Shown piece by piece: positions 42,576-51,552 of a DNA stretch of 64,000 nucleotides. The notes under the pieces were generated by a model. It worked only from the letters and a program-made list of their open reading frames with translations, did not search any database and had not been told where the DNA came from. The position numbers were made by a program, and so were the translations under genes. Within the stretch, counting starts at the first letter, position 1, and each line of letters opens with the position of its first letter. The stretch is from Phoma sp. XZ068 (lineage: Eukaryota > Ascomycota > Dothideomycetes > Pleosporales > Didymellaceae): positions 930,001 to 994,000 of the forward strand of contig RBKR01000010.1 in assembly GCA_004835665.1 (NCBI GenBank). The letters are read 5' to 3'.

Positions 42576-45500
42576 TCAATTTGCGTTAAGTCTTCCTGTC
42601 GCCATTGCGAATCGAATCGTCGCTCGCACTGCGTCCATGTCTGGCGCCCATCTCGCGTCGTCTGTCGCTGCTTTGCCGCCCAGGTAGAGCGACATGTTTC
42701 CTCTGCCTGTCTGCGTGCACTGCAGCATCTCCGTTCGCTGTGCTGTCCACCGTCTGCATCGAAACAGAAAGTGCTCCACTGTCTCTGCTGCCTGTCCGCA
42801 TTCGCACTGGTCTGTGTCGCAAGCTTTGATTCGGTGTAGATACGTGTTCAGCTGTGCCATGCCTGTTCTCAGCTGCGCGAGCACGCTGCTCTCTTTGCGC
42901 GATAGCTGGTCGTAAAGTTGTCGTGTGTGCTTTCCTGGCAGTGCCGTGTCGATTCGCTTAGAATAGTTTCCTACTTTTTCTGGCACCTTCTTAGCGCTGC
43001 CTTGCTTACGTGCAATGTTGTGCGTAGTAGATCGCATCCTAGGAAGCTGTGTCTGCGGCGTGGCGTTTGGTCTCGTTGACGTCTTTGCCTCCTGCTTGGC
43101 GAGGTGTGCGAGCTCGCACTCTTCGCTTGCAGGCAGCCACAGCACTGTCACCGTGTTGCCGTCTCGTCTCAGCGTCTGCACGGTCTTGTAGAACTGGCTG
43201 ATGTAGCTTTGACCTGACTGCTGCCGAGGTCTTCTCAGCGTGAGCACAGCCGCTTTGTTTCTTGTTGTTAGTGCAATGTTGCGAAACCTAAGCTTTGGCA
43301 GCCTACTCAGCGCCTCGGCCATTGCCGCCAGCTCTGCCGAGTACGGGTTCTGCTCCTCTCTCTTGCCTAGTGTGGTAGAGAACGACCGTGTTTCGTTGTT
43401 CTGTATGCTGATCGCACCTCCTATTCCGACGTTTCCGTTCCGCGACGAACTGCTGACTGCAATGCGCACCGCCCAGTTCGCCTCGAGCCTCTGCGCCGCA
43501 TTCTCACTTACTGCCTGCACTCTCTTCTCCCATGGCGCCAAGACGCATGGCCGGATCGTCTCCATCTGCTCCATCTCTATGTCCTTGAGCGCTTCTGCCA
43601 CCTGATAGAGCGGCGAGCGGTACTGTCTCCTGAACTTGCGCATGCGCGACGTGTTTCTTCGCAGCGGGTTGGTCTCAGGCAACGCGTGTATGTCGGTCCA
43701 CAGCTTGACTGCTCGCTTCCAGAACCGCTCCTGTGCGCTCGGGATGTGCGCCTCTGCCTCTGCCACCCATGTCGCTACCGTGACAAACGTCCCTACGATC
43801 GCTTGTGCTCCTATCCTCTGCACCCTGTTGATGGGCCCTGTGAGTTTGTCTTTGCAGGCATGCATCCACACGTTCGACGCGTAGTCTACCGTCGGCGCAA
43901 CCGTCGCCGTGAACAGCTGCCGTGCCACTGTGGGCGGTAGCCCTCTCAGTTTCCGGAGCTCCAGTGCTGCTTCCAGCCCCTTTGCGGCTGCTCTTGCGAT
44001 GTGCTTGTGGTACTTGAGCCCGGCGTCCATGAGCACGCCGAGTATCTTGACGTGGTCGTTGGGCGACACGCTCTGCCCCTTGATGATGAAGGGGTCCGTG
44101 GCGCTCTTGTATGCTTTGCGCGTGAAGTGGATGACAGCCGTCTTTTCTGCCTCGAACGTCGCTCCGCTTCTCCGTTCCCAGTCCAGTGCGTCTCTGATGA
44201 TGGCTTCGATACCCTCCCTGTTGCTTTGCGCTGTCGGGCCCGTGACCCACGCGGTGAAGTCATCCACGAACGCGATCGCGCCACCGTACGTGTCGATGCG
44301 TCGTTGCACCAGGTCAGCATTGAAGAAGAGAAAAAGAGTGGGAGACAGAGGCGACCCTTGCGGCAGACCTGCCTGAGGCAGCTCTCGAACCTCGGACGCC
44401 TGTCCGTTGACCTGGATCGATGCGGTGCGCTGTGAGCAGAACGCCTCTACCCACCGCAACAGCCTCTCTGGTATGCCTCGCGCTTTCATCCTCTGCAGCA
44501 GTCTTTCCTTGCACACTCCGTTGTACGCCCCCTTGACGTCGAAGCTGATCAGGCTGACAGTTCGCCGGCCCCGCCACGCGGTGTAGATTTGTTCTTGGAG
44601 GAGCACCAGTGCTTGTTCCGCTGATCGCTGCTTGCGCGCTCCGAAGTGGTTGGTGGGCAGCAACCCATGCGTCTCGACCATGTGCGAGATTCTCTCTGCC
44701 ACCACCGACTCCAGCACTTTGCCCAGCGTGGCTAGCAGTGAGATCGGCCTCCAGGCTTTTGCAATGGTGTAGTCTTCCTTGCCTGGCTTCTTGAGCGGGA
44801 TGATCTTGGCATGTCTCCATTGGCTGGGCAGCGATCCCTCTTCTAGCGACTGTCGAAACAGCGCAAGAACATGGTCTTTGACCACCGGCCAGACCTGCTT
44901 CCACACTATGACCGGCAGTCCGTCGTCTCCAGGTGCTTTCCATGACTTTGCGGCGTGCAGCTGCCTTTCCACCTCCTCGAGCGTGATGGTCGGCATCTCT
45001 ACAGGCGCTCTCTGCGGCCTGTGTCCTTCGTCGTCAATGTGGCTGGGAAGCGGAGGGAAGAAGGTGCTGAGCAGCTCCTCGGCTTGCTCCCCGTCGTCGC
45101 TCGTAGTTGTTCCGTCCGTTCTGCGAAGGGCTGGGACTGTCCCAAACGCCTCGTTACCTGTCTTCAGGTATTTGGCCGCGTTCCAGATGTTGTCGTTGTC
45201 CGCCAGGAAGTCATCCCAGTGCTTTCTCTTCTGCTGTCGAATGGCATCGTGGTACTGCTTCGACGCTCCCTTTGCAGTCTCTTCTAGATCTGGTCTAGCA
45301 TCTCCTGAGCGTCTCGCCGCTCTCGCTCGGTTCCTCCAGTGCGTGTAGACGCGGCGCAGCTGTGTCAAGTCCTGCGTCCACCACCTCTTCGCGCACGGTG
45401 ACGGCCTAGCTCTGGGTGTTAGTGCGTGCACCGCCTCCAGCACCGCCGCCATCAGCCTGTCCGTCCTCTGCTGCGTCGTGCCCGCTGGCAGGCTCGCACC

Positions 45501-46307
45501 GAGCGCCCTGGAGATCCTGTCCCTGATCGCTTTCCACGGTGCGTTCTTGAGTAGAAGCCGCTCCTGCTGCTGCGCCGCCGGGACCGGGCTGTCAAAGACC
45601 GTCTCGATCGTCCTATGGTCAGAACCGTGTTCGGTTGCATAGATTGCGCATCTCGTCACTGTATCTGCCAGCTCTTTCGACGCTAGCACTAAGTCGATCG
45701 TCGTCTCGTAGTCTCCGCCCTGCCACGTCTTGGTACCACGCGGGAGCAGGCTGCTGAGCGCGTGCTCTATCATCAGGTCGATGATCGGGTCGGCTTCGCC
45801 CTGTCTGACCATCGTCACATCCTCTCCTCCCCACAGCTGGTCGTGTTGGTTGAAGTCGCCAGCCAGCACCACGTCCACCACTGTGCCGGCCCTTCGTCTC
45901 ACATCCGTGATCGCCTCGTTTAGCTTGTTGCATGTGTCTCGTAGCGCCTGCGGGTCTCCTCCTGGTATGTACACCGACACCACCAATACCCGCCGCTCGT
46001 GCAGCCGGATGATCGCTGCTGTCAAGTCCGGCGACTCGATCCGCACCTGCTCCGCCTCCACTTCTCTGCTCACCCACAGCATGCTCCGTATCGGCCACCT
46101 CCCCTCTCGCCAGGTCGACGGCACCATCTTGGTCCACTTGTGATGGAGCATGGGCGTCGTCAGCAACCGGCTTTGCATCCTCCGTGCGTGCGGCTCCTGG
46201 ATGGCCACCACTGTCACATCTTGCATCTCTTCGTCATTCATCAGGCTGTCGTGTACTTCGCCGTGCTTTCTGACATTGAGCTGGATCATGCGGAATGCTC
46301 TATTCAT
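42576..46307 (-). CDS. LINE ORF2: endonuclease, reverse transcriptase, RNase H
   Basis: This 1,243-aa frame is uninterrupted. It has an AP-like endonuclease (VVAIQEPHAR, SVYIPGGDPQAL, VVLAGDFNQHD, GSDHRTIE; residues about 1-230). The reverse transcriptase has SFDVKGAYNGV, LPQAGLPQGSPLSPTLF and FVDDF in place of the common YxDD (about residue 682). An RNase H-like domain follows (GIGGAISI, NPYSAELAAMAEAL, VTVLWLPAS). A terminal Cys/His motif ends it (CECGQAAETVEHFLFRC). Order and presence of RNase H fit the Tad1 clade of fungal LINEs. It starts within an 8-nt overlap with ORF1. Confidence 0.92.
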   Translation of the reverse strand: MNRAFRMIQLNVRKHGEVHDSLMNDEEMQDVTVVAIQEPHARRMQSRLLTTPMLHHKWTKMVPSTWREGRWPIRSMLWVSREVEAEQVRIESPDLTAAIIRLHERRVLVVSVYIPGGDPQALRDTCNKLNEAITDVRRRAGTVVDVVLAGDFNQHDQLWGGEDVTMVRQGEADPIIDLMIEHALSSLLPRGTKTWQGGDYETTIDLVLASKELADTVTRCAIYATEHGSDHRTIETVFDSPVPAAQQQERLLLKNAPWKAIRDRISRALGASLPAGTTQQRTDRLMAAVLEAVHALTPRARPSPCAKRWWTQDLTQLRRVYTHWRNRARAARRSGDARPDLEETAKGASKQYHDAIRQQKRKHWDDFLADNDNIWNAAKYLKTGNEAFGTVPALRRTDGTTTSDDGEQAEELLSTFFPPLPSHIDDEGHRPQRAPVEMPTITLEEVERQLHAAKSWKAPGDDGLPVIVWKQVWPVVKDHVLALFRQSLEEGSLPSQWRHAKIIPLKKPGKEDYTIAKAWRPISLLATLGKVLESVVAERISHMVETHGLLPTNHFGARKQRSAEQALVLLQEQIYTAWRGRRTVSLISFDVKGAYNGVCKERLLQRMKARGIPERLLRWVEAFCSQRTASIQVNGQASEVRELPQAGLPQGSPLSPTLFLFFNADLVQRRIDTYGGAIAFVDDFTAWVTGPTAQSNREGIEAIIRDALDWERRSGATFEAEKTAVIHFTRKAYKSATDPFIIKGQSVSPNDHVKILGVLMDAGLKYHKHIARAAAKGLEAALELRKLRGLPPTVARQLFTATVAPTVDYASNVWMHACKDKLTGPINRVQRIGAQAIVGTFVTVATWVAEAEAHIPSAQERFWKRAVKLWTDIHALPETNPLRRNTSRMRKFRRQYRSPLYQVAEALKDIEMEQMETIRPCVLAPWEKRVQAVSENAAQRLEANWAVRIAVSSSSRNGNVGIGGAISIQNNETRSFSTTLGKREEQNPYSAELAAMAEALSRLPKLRFRNIALTTRNKAAVLTLRRPRQQSGQSYISQFYKTVQTLRRDGNTVTVLWLPASEECELAHLAKQEAKTSTRPNATPQTQLPRMRSTTHNIARKQGSAKKVPEKVGNYSKRIDTALPGKHTRQLYDQLSRKESSVLAQLRTGMAQLNTYLHRIKACDTDQCECGQAAETVEHFLFRCRRWTAQRTEMLQCTQTGRGNMSLYLGGKAATDDARWAPDMDAVRATIRFAMATGRLNAN

Positions 46308-47075
46308 GTTGAGGTGGGTAAAGCATCCGACAGTTTCTGCTGAACGACTCGTGCGGTCCTCCGCACAGCACGCACTTCATCACCACTTCGCTGCAGCTCT
46401 TGTGGTGGTGGCCGTCTTTGGCGCATCGCCCGCACCTCTGCGTCTTCTTGCACTGGTATGCTTTGTGGCCGAGCTCTTGGCAGTTGTAGCATTGTCCGGG
46501 CCGTGGCCGGTGTTCGAACGCGCTTGTCGTGCCAGACTCTCCGCCAGCGTGGAAGAAGCCTTCTGCGACGAGCCTCCTTGCATCGCTTCTCTTAGTCACG
46601 TACACTACCATGGATCCATACGCCTTCGGGACGTCTCTCTTACTCAGCCACGCGATTTTGGCAACAGTCGTTCCGTTCTCTTCGCCAAAAGCTTCTGCTG
46701 CTCCTGCTCTGATCTCGTCCTTCTCGTCTAGCACTGCTGTTCGCCTGACGTTGTCGATTTTGACCGGGAAGAGCTCATCGCGCAACACGCGCGAGCCTGC
46801 GCCGATCTTCTCCGCTGCTCTCTTGATAAGCTCATGCTCGTCCTCGTCTCTGCACGCGATTCTGATCCGACTTTGGGTCGCGTGGTCGACGGTGACCGCC
46901 CGGCATCGCCAGTTTCCGTGGTTCTCCATCGTGCGCATTTCCTTTTCCACCGCTGCTCTGACCGTACCCGCTGACATTCTGCCATCTTCGCCATCTGCTC
47001 TGGAGATGTCTACCGTAACGTTAGGCACATCGACGGGAGCGAGGCTAGTGCGGTTAGCGTGCTGCTGGCTCGGTA

Positions 47076-49218
47076 CCGTGTCCGTGCTCGCAATGCGCAT
47101 GCGCCGCAACGCGCACTATCGGCCTTATTGAGCATTCACACACATGAGGTTATTGAGCCACGTACAATTGCTAGAATAACTAGAGTTTTTGGTGGAGTAC
47201 TCTATAGGCCTACGCGACAAAGTTTGCTACCAATATTTACGTGGTTGAAGTATCTTGCGGCCGCGGCTGTTGTGTGTTGGTGCAGGTGCTGAGGGCGGCT
47301 CATGAGGAACTACACCACTTTGAGCAGCCGCATCACCACGAGTCTGCTTCTTTTTGGCTCCTTGTTGCTGTGGGAGCTTCCTCTTTCCTTTTTGGGTAGT
47401 GCGTGATGCTTTTTCGCGGTCTCTCTGCTCCTTAAGACGCGCTCTTTCTGCCTTGCGTGCATCAATCTCCTTGCGCTCTTGGATGCGTGCCTTCTCCCGC
47501 GCCTCCTTCTCCTTTGCACGCCGCGCCCGAGTCTGCTCATCCTGCTTATCCTGGAGCAGCTTCTTAGTGTTTTTGAGCTCACGTTCAGTAGCTTTTGCAG
47601 CTTCTTGTTCAGCGGCGTAGGCCTCATATGCCGCCTCACGTGCGTCAGCCTCTGCCTTCGATGAAGGAGACCACCATCTGGCGCCGCCATGCCACTCAAG
47701 TTTGTGAGCGTACAGCGGCAGAACTTTCTGCTTGCTCTTCATCTTCCCCTTCCCCGTTAGTGCTTCTTTGGCGCCTTCTAGTTGGTGTTGAAGCAGCTGA
47801 TTCCGCACTGAAAGGTGGTGGATGTACTGCATCAGCTTACGGCCAGCTGCCTCGTCATTCTCCACCACTGCTGCTCGAAGCAGAGTCTTAGCTTTAAGCC
47901 ATGGTGGCTCACCAATTACTGCAGCCGGAGCAGTTTGATTAGGAGGTGTTGCGGCTCTCTCAGGTGTTGTTGTTGTGAACTTATCAACTATAACGTTGGC
48001 GTTGGGTGGGAATATTCCGGTGGCGGAGAAGGCCTTTTTTACCAGCTCCTCAGTAAACGTACGCGTCCAGGCCTTCCAAAAAAGAGGGAAAAAGTCTCCT
48101 TTTGTGACTGGCAGCCATCCCTGGGTCTTCTGAGTGCGAAGATCGAGCTCATTGGTGTAGTTACTTGCAAGAGGCTTGAAGCAGACTACATCTAACGGCT
48201 GTAACGTATGGGTGGCGTGTGGGGGAAATATAAGCAAAAGGATCTTGTGTTTGTCACAATAGTCGATAAAATCCTTTGTTACATGACTGCCGTGGCCATC
48301 TATTATCAACAGCCGCCACTTTCTCCGCGCTTTGCCCTTGGTGTAGCGGTCAAACACCTGTTCAAGCCAGGTTAAACCAAGATCATTGTTCGTCCAGCCA
48401 TTAGGGGAGGTGGTGAAGTGCACGTCGTGCTCTTTTTTGTCAATTGAAGCGACCCAGGACGCTTGAACAGCTCGCCCAGCAGCCGCGTAGATGATGCCTG
48501 GCGGAAGGACACTACCATCACCGCAGATGGTTGCCAGAAGCGTCACCCACTCTCTGTTGCCATCGTGCAAACTCTGCTTGAAGTACTTCTTGCTGTACAA
48601 CACCTTATCGAAGATCCTTTTGCTCCTGCCAGTGACGCCAATAGCGAAGCCCTTCTCATCCATATTGTACGTGTGAGCCGGTTCCAGATCATATTGAGCC
48701 ATCTTGTGGTGCAGAAGCTCAAAGTATAAGCGGTACTTGTCACCACGATTGGCTTTGTGACGATCCTTGTCCATTGGCGTGGTCCACGCGGTGATGAGCG
48801 TGTTGGAGTTGCGATTAATGAAATCAGTAACCCAGGAATCTGATGGCTCTCTTCCAATGATTGGAGCTGCAAAATTCTTCAGCATTTGCCTTGTAGGCAT
48901 AAGGTGTCGCTCTGTAAGTCCTCTGATGTACTGCACCAGCTCTGTTTCGTCGTGTGGGTGCATTAATCGCTGCTTGAGTGCCTGGTCCTCTTTTGACGCG
49001 CATTCCCCGTTCAGTTGTCGCGTCAAAGTTGACCGCGTTACACCATGTTTTTCGGCTAACTTAGTATATTGAAAATCATCGTGATGACGAGTAGCACGTC
49101 CTTCTGCAACAGCTTCCTTCATAGACATCGTTGCGTTGAGAGATAGTGGGTGGAAGAAGTACTGTCATTATGCCGAGGCGCGCGTTGCGGCGCATGCGCA
49201 TTGCGAGCACGGACACGG
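47076..49218 (-). mobile_element. pogo/Fot1 transposon nested in LINE ORF1, perfect 39-bp TIRs
   Basis: The element is 2,143 bp and flanked by TA at 47074-47075 and 49219-49220. Left TIR 47076-47114 starts CCGTGTCCGTGCTCGCAATG; right TIR 49180-49218 is its exact reverse complement over 39 bp. One transposase gene fills the interior. The TA duplication is diagnostic of the Tc1/mariner superfamily. Perfect TIRs and an intact ORF suggest recent insertion. Confidence 0.95.
47227..49128 (-). CDS. pogo/Fot1-type transposase, 633 aa
   Basis: ATG 49128 (MSMKEAVAEG). The Psq-type helix-turn-helix is at residues about 15-45 (YTKLAEKHGVTRSTLTRQL), followed by a CENP-B/Tc5 HTH region. The DDE_1 core has YNMDEKGFAIG (first Asp, about residue 156), LLIIDGHGSH (second Asp, about 276) and LQPLDVVCFKPL (third Asp, about 312). 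The C-terminal 200 residues are Lys/Arg/Glu/Ala-rich coiled coil and basic tail. Unlike the transposase at 57305-58951 it has no terminal zinc knuckle. No stops or frameshifts. Confidence 0.93.
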   Translation of the reverse strand: MSMKEAVAEGRATRHHDDFQYTKLAEKHGVTRSTLTRQLNGECASKEDQALKQRLMHPHDETELVQYIRGLTERHLMPTRQMLKNFAAPIIGREPSDSWVTDFINRNSNTLITAWTTPMDKDRHKANRGDKYRLYFELLHHKMAQYDLEPAHTYNMDEKGFAIGVTGRSKRIFDKVLYSKKYFKQSLHDGNREWVTLLATICGDGSVLPPGIIYAAAGRAVQASWVASIDKKEHDVHFTTSPNGWTNNDLGLTWLEQVFDRYTKGKARRKWRLLIIDGHGSHVTKDFIDYCDKHKILLLIFPPHATHTLQPLDVVCFKPLASNYTNELDLRTQKTQGWLPVTKGDFFPLFWKAWTRTFTEELVKKAFSATGIFPPNANVIVDKFTTTTPERAATPPNQTAPAAVIGEPPWLKAKTLLRAAVVENDEAAGRKLMQYIHHLSVRNQLLQHQLEGAKEALTGKGKMKSKQKVLPLYAHKLEWHGGARWWSPSSKAEADAREAAYEAYAAEQEAAKATERELKNTKKLLQDKQDEQTRARRAKEKEAREKARIQERKEIDARKAERARLKEQRDREKASRTTQKGKRKLPQQQGAKKKQTRGDAAAQSGVVPHEPPSAPAPTHNSRGRKILQPRKYW

Positions 49219-49791
49219 TAGTGTTCCGGAAGTGGCGCTCGGGCCCGCGGGCATGCTCGCACCCGCCACCGCGGCCCAGGAACGCGCGCCAGAGGATGCC
49301 GCTGCCGCGAGGTCGTCAACGCGCGTCTTGAGCTCAGCGACTTCGTCGATAAGCTTGGCATTGTGATCGATGAGTGTTTGCTGGTTCTGTCTGATCTCTT
49401 TGGTTTCGCGCTCAAGGTTCCTGATGGTCTCAGTTTGTTGCCGGATGATCTCGGTCAAGGCGACAAGCAGGTCTTTGTTGGTCGTGGTGCTCCTCCTGGT
49501 TCGAGGGTCGGGTTGGCTGCTTGCAATCGGGATGGTGTCGGAGTCGTCGGCTGATGGGTCTGGCTGTGACAGTGGCCTGCGGTAGCGTCCGCTTTGCTCG
49601 GTGGTGTTTCTTGGTTGTCTCTTCCGTGGTGCTGGTAGCTCAAATGGCAAGGACAACGCGTCGCGGTCGCGTTCGCGGTCGCTTCCGTGGTCGCGTTCAG
49701 GGGTCGAGAACGTCACCTCTCTCACAAGCCCAGATCGCAAGCTCATCCCCAAGGTTCCGTATTTTCCGATTCAAGAGTTGTTCCGTCTCCT

Positions 49792-49808
49792 GGGGGGGGG
49801 GGGGGGGG
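49792..49808 (+). repeat. Homopolymer run of 17 G
   Basis: Seventeen consecutive G bases lie 45-62 bp outside the LINE ORF1 start; as C in LINE sense this is in the presumed 5' UTR. It may be G-quadruplex-prone and unstable in length. Confidence 0.9.
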
Positions 49809-50062
49809 CACGTGCGACAGTACGGGTCAAGGTTGTACCAGCATCGCTACAGTCACGACCAGAATCGGTTTCTGGTTTTCTGCAGACGATGGATTGGAGC
49901 TGCGAGGAGCCGCGTATAGCTGCAAACAGCTACCTATTGCTGCAAACGACAGCCTATCCGAGACGAATAGGATGCCACGAATTGGGCCCAATTCGTGTCG
50001 GATTAGGTATCGCATTAGGGCTGCATAACGTCAATGTCCGACTTTGGTACCACAAATATTAG

Positions 50063-50785
50063 GCCAAAGGCTGCCGCCGCGAACGTAGAGCCACTAGTCA
50101 GCCGCCAACATTTGGTACGTATTAAGACAAACCACACACGGCAGGGTGCGGGGTTACAGCTAGTCACATGCCAGCTCGCTTGGCACACGAAGTCCACAAT
50201 GAGCTAGGCTCGCCAGGCTCACTGCAAGCAGAGCCTGTCCGTTTTGAGAATCTGACCGCAGCGCCACATCGCCAACTTCTTCTCACCACGGTAGGCGGAA
50301 GATGCCGCTTGCTTAGGCCATTCCAATTTTGCGGTACAGAAATGCTAAGCCACTTTCTTTAGCTACGTGGTGGCGTCTTTACAGTTTTCTATACAAAGAC
50401 CTCTCTACAGTCTGTGCACGCTTGACCCACTACTTATCTACACATGCTTCCCAAGTCGCACGTGATGCTATTTGGTGTGACAGTGTTAACAGGCGCATTC
50501 TGAGCACGACCTTTGTCCGACGCTATAGTCAAGCTAGGTCAGCGCATGCTAAGTCGTCCGTGCGATGAGAACAAATCAAATTGCTATGAACAGCCGCTCG
50601 CAGCCACGGCTAGGATAAAGTTGATTGCAGTGCAGCTGCTCAGCTTCCTTGGTGTCCTAAAGTCACGTGCTAATCATTGTCACTGCATTATCGAGAGCAT
50701 TGATCCGCTGTCAAATTGCTATTGTAACGCATGATTGTTATCTGAGTGGTGCCTCTATCTATATAAGCAATTACAGTTACGTTAA
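50063..50785. other. No supported gene
   Basis: Short overlapping ORFs on both strands have no recognised motif. It lies between the LINE 5' flank and the long-TIR MITE. Confidence 0.5.
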
Positions 50786-50794
50786 TTAAAATAA

Positions 50795-51235
50795 GGCTGG
50801 CGTGATTTGTCCCCCCGTTTTTGAGATTTGTCCCCCGCCGAAGTACCGAAAATGGCAGCTTTTGCGCTCCGCAATGCAATTTCACCGCAGCTCCATGTGT
50901 AATTTTGATCTTTGAAACTAGAAATACGTTCCACATACACTAAAGTACCTCTCACCTACGTTTGGTGAGTTTAGAAACCAATGGGAATGAGCTAAATGGA
51001 ATTGAAGTTGGCGATCTCTTCGAAAATGTCACCAACTTTGACATGCAATTGAACCATAACACAGGCCAATCTTTGGCTTTAAATTCTTAGCGAAGCCTTG
51101 CGAGACCCTAGAGTAATCTGTGACGTTTAAAAACCCACTTACAATCTTGCTGGTGTTAAGTTGTGTAGATGTAAAGCAATTCGGTACTTCGGCGGGGGAC
51201 AAATCTCAAAAACGGGGGGACAAATCACGCCAGCC
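50795..51235. mobile_element. Non-autonomous Mutator-like MITE, 56-bp perfect TIRs, 9-bp TSD
   Basis: A 441-bp element begins GGCTGGCGTGATTTGTCCCC and ends with the exact reverse complement over 56 bp (50795-50850 and 51180-51235). Both sides carry TTAAAATAA (50786-50794 and 51236-51244), a 9-bp target duplication typical of the Mutator superfamily. The TIR contains GATTTGTCCCCC twice. The interior (about 330 bp) encodes nothing. Family assignment rests on TSD length and TIR structure only. Confidence 0.9.
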
Positions 51236-51325
51236 TTAAAATAATGCCTAGAGGATTATGACAGCAACAGATCATGGAACGTTGGTGACTTGCACTGGTT
51301 GCAGCACGACCTCTGCAATGCACTA

Positions 51326-51410
51326 ACCCAGACTCGGTAAGCCCTAGTGATGTGGGTGCGCTGAGAACAGAGAATTCAGACACTAGAAACTGATTGCGGC
51401 CGCGACGGTA
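51326..51410 (+). promoter_or_regulatory. Dispersed upstream element, copy B
   Basis: ACCCAGACTCGGTAAGCC, then GCGCTGAGAACAGAGAATTC, CTAGAAACTG and ATTGCGGCCGCGACGGTA. It ends 143 bp before ATG 51553 of the cysteine-rich secreted protein, with a TATA-type stretch between. Confidence 0.75.
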
Positions 51411-51436
51411 CCTTGTGATAGCTTGTGAGAGCTTGT

Positions 51437-51449
51437 TATATATTTATAA
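51437..51449 (+). promoter_or_regulatory. TATA-rich core promoter of the cysteine-rich protein gene
   Basis: TATATATTTATAA lies about 105-115 bp upstream of ATG 51553, between upstream element copy B and the start codon. Confidence 0.6.
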
Positions 51450-51552
51450 GGTCACGGAGTTCTCAGACTTGTGCGCGCTCAAACTGGGTATTTCACATAT
51501 GCTGAGATTGCTCTAGCATCCTTAAGCTAGTTCTAGTCTTCAACCCTCCATA

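Larger units (their letters stand above)
42576..49746 (-). mobile_element. Tad1-like LINE with nested pogo insertion
   Basis: It comprises ORF1 (49746-49219 plus 47073-46300) and ORF2 (46307-42576) on the minus strand, with the pogo transposon 47076-49218 inserted in ORF1. Leaving out the transposon and one TA leaves both LINE ORFs open. 5' and 3' untranslated limits were not determined; the 17-bp G run at 49792-49808 would fall in the 5' UTR. Confidence 0.88.
46300..49746 (-). pseudogene. LINE ORF1 (gag), split by a pogo transposon
   Basis: The N-terminal half reads from ATG 49746 (MSLRSGLVREVTF) to the transposon at 49218. It contains a Ser/Pro/Asp-rich region and a long coiled coil (residues about 85-150). 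The C-terminal half resumes at 47073 and ends at 46300, with zinc knuckles CYNCQELGHKAYQC, CGRCAKDGHHHKSC and CVLCGGPHESFSRNC. Taken together with only one TA kept, the halves are in frame and give about 433 aa, the usual size for Tad-type gag, an RNA-binding protein. The stop overlaps the ORF2 start. As it stands the gene is disrupted. Confidence 0.85.

Noticed and set aside
43240..46731. Long plus-strand ORFs opposite the LINE (for example 43909-44376, 44779-45348, 46150-46731)
   Set aside because: They are antisense shadows of ORF1/ORF2, rich in Cys/Ser/Leu, without domains.
47250..47275. A further GCGGCCGC site as a fifth copy of the upstream element
   Set aside because: It lies inside the pogo transposase coding sequence, and the flanking blocks (GAGAAT, CCGGAAAC) are absent.
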